Positions 35,049-44,700 of a DNA stretch of 64,000 bases are shown here, piece by piece. The stretch comes from Pseudisothecium myosuroides (lineage: Eukaryota > Streptophyta > Bryopsida > Hypnales > Lembophyllaceae), in NCBI GenBank assembly GCA_951799445.1, contig OX637289.1, positions 29,884,245 to 29,948,244 on the forward strand, read 5' to 3'. The notes under the pieces were generated by a model. It did not search any database and was not told where the DNA came from. It saw only the letters and a program-made list of their open reading frames with translations. Positions within the stretch are counted from its first letter, which is position 1; the number at the start of each line of letters is the position of its first letter. The translations under genes were made by a program, and so were the position numbers.

Positions 35049-36767
35049 CTAAGACCCTTCATCCTGGTTGGTTCCCTTGTTTTCGTTGGTTTCAACTTCC
35101 GACTTTTCAATACAAGTCCGCAAGTCATCGATCACCGATGAAGGTGCAGTCGATGCATTGCGCAGGGTCTGGACCCGATCCATCATGAATTCTTCCAGAA
35201 TAATTCCTACACGTAGACAAAAATACTTGAAATGAAACATAGTGTAATCAGAAGAAGATAACTCAAAGCAAAAACATTACAGCTGAAAGCTAATGGTGAA
35301 ACATATAATCCATGAGATGAAGAATAGGTACACATAAAGGAGGAAATACTAAAGCCGCTGTGGGCCACAGATCCCATCTCCTATTGACTAACCCCTGCTC
35401 CCAACAACTCATCTCTTCCAATACACTTGGTTGGGCATCAACTTAGCAAGTTGGGAATAAGCATGACTAGGCAAAATGTGTGGCCACTCATCTTTGAATG
35501 AAAAACAGGGTTGTCTACTGTCCGTTCAATAGTGATCTGCAACCTTCAAGTTTGAATGATTGCATAGGAAATCATCATACATTGAGTGATTTAAAAAAGC
35601 TAATCTCAGAGAGTTTGGGTCTTGTACCCAAAGTGATCTCTAAACTGATCTCCCAATGAAAAAACACTCTTACATATTGGTGGAAATGCTCAAAGTGACG
35701 CAAAGAATATCCTCAACCTCCTATTGCGCCACGCAAGCATTCATTCCTGACCTCAAACAAAGGGTCAATACGAAAACTAAAAGTTCCTCAGAGTTGAAAT
35801 ATGTAAATATTAACACATTTAAGAGGGAGGACAACGCAATGACACCAGAGAGAAGGAGAATTAGGGTTTAGGGTTCAAGCCGAGGCTCCTACCAATAGCA
35901 CGCAGTCCAGCAGGAGTCAACAGCCCATTGAGTGATTTTTCTCGTGTGCTCCGCACACGCTCCATAGCCAGCTGCTTCACACTCACCATCAAGTCCTGTA
36001 ACATCCCAAAATACGCTCTGTCAAACTCTTTCCAATTTGCTCCAAATCAGAGTCAAATGACACGAATTACTGAACGTTCAGGTCAGACTCCACACTTCAT
36101 TGTAAAAATTCAATTTCCACATCACATTTCAAGAGTTTATGACCAACTAAAAGAGCCACAAATACATGACATGCGTCACTGCTTTAGCAAAAGATTAATA
36201 CATTTATGCCCTATTTAACCCAAACGTAGGGTTTAGGGCACTCACCAATTGACATTCCGAAAGAGATTTTGTCCATTCAACGTCACCATCGCTAGTGTTT
36301 CCCCATTCCATTTTCCTGCGCTTTCTCTTCTTCTGGCTCTTCACCTCCGCAGTACTCATCTCCCTCGGTAAGTTCGTCATCTCGACCGGCGAGGAAGTAC
36401 TACTCTTTCTGCGTACCACTTCAACAACATAAACATCGGTTCCCCTCCCCCCAAAATCGCCCTCAGAAACGTTAGAAGTAACATGAAAGTACCTTGAAGC
36501 TGTAACCCTGATCGATCAAAAACTGCTCTCTTTGTGGAATAGTACATCTCCTTTTCACCATTCAGCAAAGACAGTTATGAAGCCATGAGTCAGTCCAGAA
36601 TATGATCATTTAACAAAATACGTAGGTTCGCAGAATATGCACAGCTTGCTCCGAACATATTTTAAAGGAACAGAAGCTCCAAGAGCATTTACTAGCGCGG
36701 ACACCAAAGAATAGAAGAATGAATTGAACTCCTCAGCGCCTCCTGCCATCCGATCCTTGAGTTTCCC
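35049..36767 (-). CDS. Possible chimeric gene: XPB C-terminal exons joined in frame to unrecognised exons
   Basis: On the - strand I read exons 36767-36693, 36550-36493, 36418-36246, 35995-35893 and 35206-35049 (stop TAG). All four introns (142, 74, 250 and 686 bp) are GT-AG, with phases 0, 1, 0 and 1 that keep one frame. An ATG at 36749 would give 182 residues. Exon 1 (GKLKDRMAGG, EEFNSFFYSLVS) and the start of exon 2 (EMYYSTKR) match the C-terminal end of XPB/ERCC3, the TFIIH 3'-5' DNA helicase. XPB normally continues with QQFLIDQGYSFK; that is present here but only in another frame, after a change of reading frame equal to a 2-bp deletion. The gene frame instead reads on into a Lys/Arg-rich, nuclear-signal-like segment (KKRKRRK) and helical exons containing LTPAGLRAIGIILEEFMMDR, which I do not recognise. 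It may be a real fusion gene, two overlapping gene models, or an XPB pseudogene fragment upstream of a separate gene. Confidence 0.5.
35861..35875 (+). repeat. Short interstitial telomere-like repeat in an intron
   Basis: TTAGGGTTTAGGGTT, two plant telomere units, lies just inside the last intron of the - strand gene, close to its donor. On the gene's sense strand it reads as a telo-box. Confidence 0.75.
36227..36238 (+). repeat. Short interstitial telomere-like repeat in an intron
   Basis: TAGGGTTTAGGG lies immediately after the donor of the third intron of the - strand gene, again a telo-box on the sense strand. Confidence 0.7.
36493..36767 (-). pseudogene. XPB (TFIIH helicase) C-terminal exon fragment, frameshifted
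   Basis: Two exons with an intron between them correspond to the XPB C-terminal block around KGKLEDRM, FFYSLVS, EMYYSTKR and FLIDQGYSFK. The helicase motifs and the N-terminal domain of XPB are absent from the neighbouring sequence, so at most about 45 residues of a protein of more than 750 are kept. The Q/F junction has lost two bases, and the residues between FFYSLVS and EMYY are shorter than usual. Retention of an intron argues for DNA-level duplication rather than a retrocopy. Homology stops exactly at a donor site after SFK. Confidence 0.7.
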
Positions 36768-37495
36768 CTGAATGACGTGTACAACACAGTGAGATACTCA
36801 TAAGAAGAGTTTATCCTAAGTTAGGAAATAGAAGTACATTGTGCCAGAAGCAATCCACGACCACAACCACGTTTTGGAATCAAACTTGCCGTACACTTAA
36901 ACTGATTTCACCTCATGATGCTGTGTTGCAAATGTCAACTTATGAATGTCTAATGGTAACAGCAAACTGACGCAAGGCCTAAACCCTAAACCCTCACTCT
37001 AAACCCTAAACCCTAGCGAGAACCCGAATCGCGAATCGCGCTCAGGAATTCTCATCCTTAGCTCCGAAAACAGCCGAAATAATACGAGATTTCCAACACT
37101 CTTAGACAAAGCTCCATAAAATGAATTGGTTACAATCAATCAAGGCCAACAATCGAAAACGCCGTATATGTAAGCCCAAAATGGAATCCTTCTCATTCTC
37201 TCTGCCCCTGTGTGGATACACAAAGACGCAGTCGGGGCACAGAAGAATTGAGCTCAAGCAAATGCAATGGACGAGAATCGAAAACGAGAAAGCAGCACTT
37301 CAGAAGCGCAAATGACGAATTGAGTAGGATACCTGTGACAGAATTCAGCTCGCGGCGTTTGCTCCTCTCATCAGAGACGACGTGCTTCTCCCTCTCGCTC
37401 CGAGCACGTTCAAGCTCTTCCCATAAACGCAGACGTCACACTACGCAAAGACTTTACCCTTGAACAACGGAGCCTATACCCGTGCTACAGTGATG
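36768..37495 (-). promoter_or_regulatory. 5' region of the - strand gene with possible non-coding first exon
   Basis: The segment from about 37490 down to 37331 is GC-rich, purine-rich on the - strand and ends at a donor-like CACAG|GTATCC. In one frame it reads ELERARSEREKHVVSDERSK without stops, but that frame has a TGA directly upstream and no ATG. It does contain two very short ATG frames (4 and 8 codons). I read it as a 5' UTR exon; coding use through an unseen upstream exon is possible. The DNA between 37331 and 36768 would be intron and includes the telomere-like repeats at 36978-37015. Confidence 0.35.
36978..37015 (-). repeat. Interstitial telomere-like repeat
   Basis: CCTAAACCCTAAACCC is followed by a short spacer and a second AAACCCTAAACCC. 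The total is about four TTTAGGG units on the - strand. It lies in the presumed first intron or promoter of the - strand gene, in the opposite orientation to the copies at 35861 and 36227. Confidence 0.85.
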
Positions 37496-37747
37496 ATACG
37501 AGTCATCAAATTTTCAAATTTTCTTTGAGAAAATTTGAAATTACTGTAAATTTTTTAAGAAGAAAATGAAGAAAATTCATATCCAATTCAAAATACACTT
37601 GAAAAATCTGAACTTTTCATCATGGATATACCCTACACTCGAGTTAGATTTGTTAAAAAATAATTCAAAATATAATTGAATTATGGCATCTAATGAAATT
37701 TTCAGAAATTATAACGTGGCATAATTGAATAGAATAGAAAATACTAT

Positions 37748-38687
37748 TTAACGCCTAAAGGCCCAAGGCCTTTTTTCTGCCAAAAAACACTCAAAACTGC
37801 CATTTCTATAGCAAGGAGTAAAAAAATTTGAAAAATGTTTTTTTTGCACATCTAAACGTAGGATCTTACACCTAACTAGTATGAGAATGTGTGGAAAAAA
37901 ATTCAGAATTTTTGATCGCTCAGATTGCAAGATATCTGCGTTTAAAGTGGAAAAAACAAGCATTTCAGCACATTGCGGGACTAGATTTTTTGACTTTAAA
38001 CATTTTTCACTTAAAATTTTTGCACTACAAAGTTTTGGGCTTTAAATCTTTATAGTGGAAAATTGAGTTGAGAGTCCAGAGAAAAAAAAATATTCAAAAA
38101 AACTTAATTATCATTCCTAAAAAATTTATTAAGTAGAAGTAGGTACGAGATAGAAGGAACATCTAAAACATTAATATATTTTAGATGGAATTAGAATACA
38201 CTAATCCCAATGGTGAGATTGTTCTAGCAAGTAAACTAAACCATGAGATTTTTTATTTTTTTTAAATTGAAAAAATAGCATTTAGAAATGAATTCTACAA
38301 GTTATTTTTTTCAAGAAGATGCTCTAACTGCTCAAAAAACAAGAATGTCCATAACTTTCTCATAACAAATCCAAATGAAATGAATCAAAGCTTTCCAGAT
38401 AGACAAAAATATAATCTACAAGAAAAAAATATTTAAAAAATAAAATCAAAATTTTGCCAAATTTTTCTTGCTGCCCGGACTGCCCAGTTACGAAAAAAAG
38501 TAACATATTTGGCCATAACTTTTGAATCCTATTTCCAAATGTGCTAAAATTTAGTGCATATGAAAGATATTCCTTGCACCCACCTTCTATTAAAATTTCA
38601 GCTTAAAATATGGAAATCTCTATTCACACGTACCTGCCCAAAATTTCTATACAGCCAAAAAACGCATGCCGGTCCTTTAAGGGTTAA
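37748..38687 (+). mobile_element. TTAA-flanked piggyBac-like non-autonomous element, copy D
   Basis: The ends are TTAACGCCTAAAGGCCC and GGTCCTTTAAGGGTTAA, each with one change from the consensus. The 940 bp body matches copy B nearly base for base over long stretches, including the B/D-specific terminal 200 bp. It sits about 250 bp upstream of the probable 5' end of the - strand gene. No transposase frame. Confidence 0.8.
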
Positions 38688-41280
38688 TATAATCTTCAAA
38701 AAAATCACGAAGTCAATGCCATGAGTACCAATAAAGCCCTAAGTACTGATAAAACTGTAAATATTACTAATGGTCACGGAATATTTTTCAAGTTTACTAA
38801 AGGCCATGAAATATTCCAAACCATATAAAATGAACTTCTAAAATTTTTAAACTGAGCTAATGAATAAGAATTCAATTAAAAAAGAAATGATTTTGTACGG
38901 GGCCTAATGAATCTGACTGCAACGTACGGTACATTGTAGTGTATAATATCATGGTATAAATCAAAGTTATCATGTTACTCTAAAATAAAAAAATTGACAA
39001 ACCATGATTATAGGCCCAAATTCATATTGCTATAAAATATTAAAATTTACCGTTTTTATCAAAATTTCTAATTAGAATAGAGAGTACACTTAATAAGATT
39101 CATTTCTTTAGGTGGATTTAAATTAAAAAAATATCATTTTTATGGTTAAAATTCACATAAAGAGTATATAACAAAAAATGGCCAAAATACACTACAAGGG
39201 TGATTTGTATATTAAGTATCTTTTTCTTTAGAAAAATCAATGATATTATAATAAGGGAATTGGCAATACTATTCACTAAAAATGTATTCAAGCAACTTCT
39301 AAGAATAAAATTGGATGAAAAACGAATTTCTTCAATCCTATAGACTTAGGTCATCTAAAGGACATTTGTATCTTTGTGAGTGTTTCTAACTCCACCCTTG
39401 AGTCAGAAAGTTACACACGGGTTCTAGCAGCAATTCCGTTGGAGATTTTACTCCTAATCGGGTGATTCCTATATAAGTGTTCGCCTTCCAAGCAATGGAC
39501 ACTTTTTGTGACTGGTATCCTGTAAAATTCCACTAATTCTAAGAAAAACTATGGGTTAATTAATTAAACGTTATGGTTAGGTAAAAAACAAAGAAAGAAA
39601 ACAAAATCTAATCTAATTAAAATTGTATCTAAGTAGCCTATTAGAATATAATTTTCCCTTCCCAGAATGGTGAAGAAAACTAGATTCCAAGATTCCTAGC
39701 AAAAGTTACCACGAGGTACATTCGGCCCCTTAGTTGTGCTAACCTTCATCCACTAATCTAAAGTAGCAAATTAATCCAAAATAATTCTAAATTCTAAGTT
39801 TAAATTATTAGTTCCTTTAAGTCACGGATTTTTAAGACTAATCGGAATTTTGACCTAATGGGATGTTTTTCATCCAAATTTGGTCTCAAACTTCATCCAA
39901 CCTTTTATCCTTCAAAAATAAAGTATTTCCAAAAGAAAAGAAGGACTTTGGAATCTTTATAGATTCCTTGTTTGATTCCTACCTAAAAAGATTCTTTAAA
40001 GATTCTTTTGGATGAAATTCCTAGATTATCATCCAATTGTATGGTTATGGTTAATTATTAGTAATTTCTGTTATTGGGTTAAATGATAAGTATGATTTGG
40101 TTTTATAACCTCTAACTTTCTAAATCTAATCTAAAATTCTAAATTCTATTCTAAAAACTAACTTCTAACAACAAAGATTCTAACTTTAATTTGAAAACAA
40201 AAACAAAGCAAAAGAAAAGGGTAAAATTAACATACCTCTGGATCCATGGTCCCGTCATCGCATAGCACTAGCATAATGGTCTCGAGATAACCTTCGTCCT
40301 CCATCATGGGTACTCCGTCTGTCGATGAAAGTTTAGTGTCAAAATGTATGGAAAAATCCTTTTCCTACATTCTACTAACTGATTTCCTACAAATAAAAGA
40401 GTTAGTCTAAGTATTTAACTTAATTCCTTTGATTTTAGGAATTTATGTTAAACTTCTAATGGTTTTTAGTTGATTTTAAAATAACTCTTTGAATTTAAAA
40501 TAACTTCAAGGCCCTATTTCTAACCACCTTGAATGTTTGTTTTAATTTAAGAATTAATGTTAAGAGATTAATATCTCCCAAATTAATAATATTCCAATGA
40601 ATAATCAATTTTATTTGTTATTCATTAGTCTATTATTTTTGTTGGATTAATCTATTGTTTTTGTTGACTTTTTGTCTTTTCCTATTTGGCTTATTAGGCC
40701 AATAAAACAAAAACCCAAGTCAACAAGACCAACTAATTCCTTCCAAAAATACTAATTGATAGAAAAAACCAAATTCTTCAATAGTAAAAGGAATAGAACC
40801 AAAGAACTATTCTAAATGAATAGTGAATGAATAGTAAAGAAAGAATAATAACAAAAAACAATTTGTCCCGAATGAATAGTAAATGAATAGTAACGGAATA
40901 AAAACCAAAACAAATCTAAAATGAATAGTAAAAGCACAACAAAACAAAATGAAATGAATAGAAAATAATAAAAAACCGCGCCAAATCCAAAAGGAATAGT
41001 AAAAAACAAAACTTCAAGCCAACATGAATAGTGAGATTCTTTAGGAAAACTAGTTTTTTAATCTAATTGTCCCCAAGCCGCCACTTCGTCTTCTTTAAGT
41101 ATGTTTTGTGTCAAGTTCTTGTGGTCATTCAGAGTGTGGCTATGGAGTTTGTGAGAGTTGTGAGTTCTAGATAGAATTATACGCAAACTCAAGCGAATTT
41201 AATCTTGTTTGGAGTGTTTCCAAATTTTTGATCAAAGTTTGTGGTTGAAGTCAAGTTAATTATATCTCAGATTGTGAGTT
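38688..41280. other. AT-rich DNA, no gene seen
   Basis: From about 39.4 kb on, sequence character changes: ATGAATAGTAA-like words recur between 40800 and 41035, and the DNA is A-rich on the + strand. Such sequence is common in plant LTR retroelement termini, but no protein or paired LTR was identified. Confidence 0.4.
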
Positions 41281-41389
41281 TACCAATTTTCAGACCAAAA
41301 TGTGAGTGCATCAATTTTCAGACCAAAAATGTGAGTGATCAATTTTCAGATCAGAGTGTGAGTGATCAATTTTCAGATGAAGTGTGAGT
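41281..41389. repeat. Minisatellite, about 25-30-bp unit, 4 copies
   Basis: Four copies of a unit containing TCAATTTTCAGAYCA and GTGTGAGTG/TGTGAGTGA are in tandem, with unit lengths varying by a few bases. Confidence 0.8.
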
Positions 41390-41566
41390 ACCGAGCTCCG
41401 TCTAGCTGCTCCCTGTCTGCTCACAACCCCGAGCTTGGTCTCCCGTGATGCCGCCACGTGGCAACACCTAGTTGGCCCGTTCCCAACCCCGTTCCCGCTG
41501 CCCACGACCCCTGCCTCGTCCTTGCTGCTCCCAGCCCCTTCCCGATCTGGTTTTTTTATGATCTGG

Positions 41567-41745
41567 TCTGGTATTTCCAAAACTAACGCTGGTCTGGTAT
41601 TTTCTAACTAAACGCTGGTCTGGTAATTCCAAAACTAAACGCTGGTCTGATATTTCCAAACTAAACGCTGGCCTGGTATTTCCAAAACTAAACGCTGGTC
41701 TGGTAATTCCAAAACTAAACGCTGGTCTGGTATTTCCAAACTAAA
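41567..41745. repeat. Minisatellite, about 28-bp unit, 6-7 copies
   Basis: The unit AACGCTGGTCTGGTATTTCC followed by AAAACTAA recurs about seven times with variants (GGTAATTCC, GGCCTGG, one missing A). It begins next to a GC-rich patch (41395-41550) and ends in AAACAAACAAAC. Confidence 0.9.
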
Positions 41746-44700
41746 CAAACAAACAACTAATAAAAGGAGGTAAGTAGAATACTAAACTAATAATAATCTA
41801 AGGGGTTTTTTTAGAGGGAATTTTTGGGATGTTCTAAACAAAGCTAAACTAAACTAAACAAGACAAAGATAAACTAGACTAAGGGATGAACTAACTATCA
41901 ACTAAGGGTTTTGGGGGAATGAAGCAATTAACTAAACAAAGGCGTTTCTAGGATTTTTTGGGATAGAATGGTGACTAAGCAAAACAACTAATTTGGTGAC
42001 TTTAGCAAAGCAAGGCAAAACAAACACAATGAGCGAATTCCGGCGGAAGAAAGGGAGCCACTAGGTGTGAACTTTTGGCTTAAGTAGCCAATACCGAGAG
42101 TTTTTCCCAAGTTTCTCCGTCAAGTTTTCAAAGTAAATTTGGGTTAGGTGAAAGCTTCGCCGTGCGAGGGCAACCCCAGGCTAAAAACTTGTCAAAAATA
42201 GTTCCAAGTGGCTGTAGGATTGTTTTAATTCTTAAAGGAGGTACACATGAAAGTGTTTGAACCGAACATTAAGGACTAAAATAATTCCCAAGGTATCAAA
42301 TAGTTTTAATCTTTAAAGGAGGTACACATAAAAGTGTTGAACTGAACATTAAGGATTAAGTCACACCAAACTTTGTTATACAACGAAGTTTGGTCAATGG
42401 TTTGAGTGTTAGAATCTTTTGGTAAAGACTAGCTTCACCGCTTTAAGAATTCTAGCTCAATAGCTGTTTACAAAGCACGAAATTAGTACGCAAAGGTATG
42501 CAAGTTTTGGGGGGATGAAACCTCCCAAAAGTGTGAATTTAGTGTGGTTGTGAAGGTTGAAAGGAAACCCCAAATCCTTAATCAAATCCTCTACTAAGAA
42601 AGCAATGAAAACGAAAGTGAGCAAAGATGACCAAAATTTGGTCTAACTTAATTGCTTCCGACAAAGCCGATAAGCAAATGGAACAAAGAAAGAGTGTCAG
42701 TACTCCGACAAAGTGTCGGTAGGCAGATAATGAACAAAATGGGATACGACAAACTTCGCGGAGAGGCCTTATATACTCGCTAGAAGGCCCCACCACTTAG
42801 TTTACCATGAGATATTTGGTCTTTTTACTCAAAAACTAACCTAAACTAAATTCTAAACTACTCTAAGATATTTCCAAAATAATCTTTGTTTAATCCTTAG
42901 AATTTTCTAGAACAAACCTTAATTAGAAAGGAAATCTTGTCCAAATAAAATCTAAGATTTTTCCCAAAGATATTTAGGAATTTAACTATTTTGACCTTGA
43001 GATATTTTGCAAACAACCCTAGGATATTTCCAAATATTCTTAGTTTAATCTAAATTGGCTTTTAAAGGAAAGATTTGAAATCTTAACTAAATCCAATCTT
43101 CGATTTTCACCAAGATATTTTGTGAAATAACTTTGAATTACCGCTAATTACTCTAAAAAAGTCAACGTTATGGCTGAACTCTTCCTATCTTCTTGAGAAC
43201 AGCTCCAAATTGAAATTCGATTGCGCCATCGTGTTCAGAAGGCCCCAATTAGTCTAGAGGACCCCTCACCCCCACTTCCAGGCTGTAAATATGTGTAAAA
43301 CCACTCACGGTAACTTCAAAGAAAAGTCAAAATCCCAGTTTATGGAATTTGCGTTTCCCGAGAAAATTGACTAGCCAAAGTTGCCTGGAAGGTTTGTGAG
43401 AGTAAGAAAACATTCCTTGTTCGCGACATTCGGACACCGTTAGCTCCTGGTTCGCCGGTCAATCCACCGCCATGTTGTAAATTCTTGTTAAATTCGATGT
43501 CGTCGTCGATTCTGGTACTTCTGACTATCGGAAAGCCCTTAAACTTGACTGGTCGCTTATTTTATATATAAAACTCTAGTCTAATTTTTAGTGAGATTTT
43601 ACCGCACTCTGGGTAATTTTTATGAAATTACCATCAGTTTCAAAGACGGTTGACTTCCCATGAAGTCATCGTGGAGTTTTGTAAAATCCCGAAACTTTTG
43701 GACAATCTTCTAGGAAGTGTCTAAAAGCCAAGGGCAAAACCAAACCTCCAATAATGATGCTAAATTTAGCAGTTCCTTAATAATTTCCGCCCTAGGGGGA
43801 AATTAGTCTGGTACCGGGGTTTGTCGTGGATGATTAGTTCCGCTGTTGACCTCTTGGCATGCTTTTATCCTAAAAGCACCTTTCTGTAAGCTCCAATCAT
43901 CTCGCCCTTCTTCTACTTTGCATTCTGGTTCGTATTCTTCAACATTTGCAGATTTTTACATAACTAGCCCAAATTCCACATGAATTGGATCTAGACACTT
44001 CTAAACCTAAACATAGACTCTTATGATTTAGCCAGGCTGTCACGTGTGCTCACATGTCGAGTTTTACATGGACAGGACACTAGAACTGGCTAATTCTCAC
44101 ATCCTCACATCTCTCGTAAACGCTAATTTGGACTATAAGATACTAAACTAAGACCTAAACTTGGAAAAGCATTATATTTTGTGCTTCCCGTGATTTTAGG
44201 ACAACTCCTCGCTAATCTGGCAGGAACTTCCACCAAACTTCTCTCAACTGACTTATTCATGCTATTTTGCATGAATTAATACTAAAAATTAACAATAATC
44301 GCGAAAAATAAACCCAGAGCTCCAAGTGCTATCTTGAGGGCTCACAATCTTCAACATTATTTTAGGATTAAGTGAGTTCTAACTTCTAAAAGGATTGTAA
44401 GCATTTTGAAGCATAACACAATATAACCAAGCAATAGTTCCTCCTTGTGCTGGAAACATATTATGCTTTGCTAGATGTTTGGGAAAAACTTATTATTTAA
44501 TTCAAGAATTGAGGTTGGCTAAAGAGCCATAGAAGACAATTTTTCACAATAGAGGTCCTCTTTTCAAAGTTGCAAAATGAACCTTTGCCTCCTTGGTAAA
44601 TAAGATTATAAGGTAGAGTAAATGTTTGTAGGTGAACTCATGGAAGAAAATGACGGGGATAGATGAATGCCTAACATATTGTGTTGTTGAAGGAATTAGG

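Noticed and set aside
36493..36767. XPB fragment as a processed retrocopy
   Set aside because: The two XPB-matching exons are separated by a 142-bp stretch with splice-like ends, so the fragment derives from genomic DNA and not from spliced mRNA.
37212..37463. + strand frame of 83 codons, Ser/Arg-rich
   Set aside because: It is antisense to the probable 5' exon of the - strand gene; the Ser/Arg bias mirrors the purine-rich sense strand.
42759..42778. TATA box (AGTATATAAGGCC on the - strand) as promoter of a host gene
   Set aside because: No coding frame with features lies downstream on the - strand. It fits an LTR promoter better, but no LTR pair was found, so it is mentioned only in the gap description.
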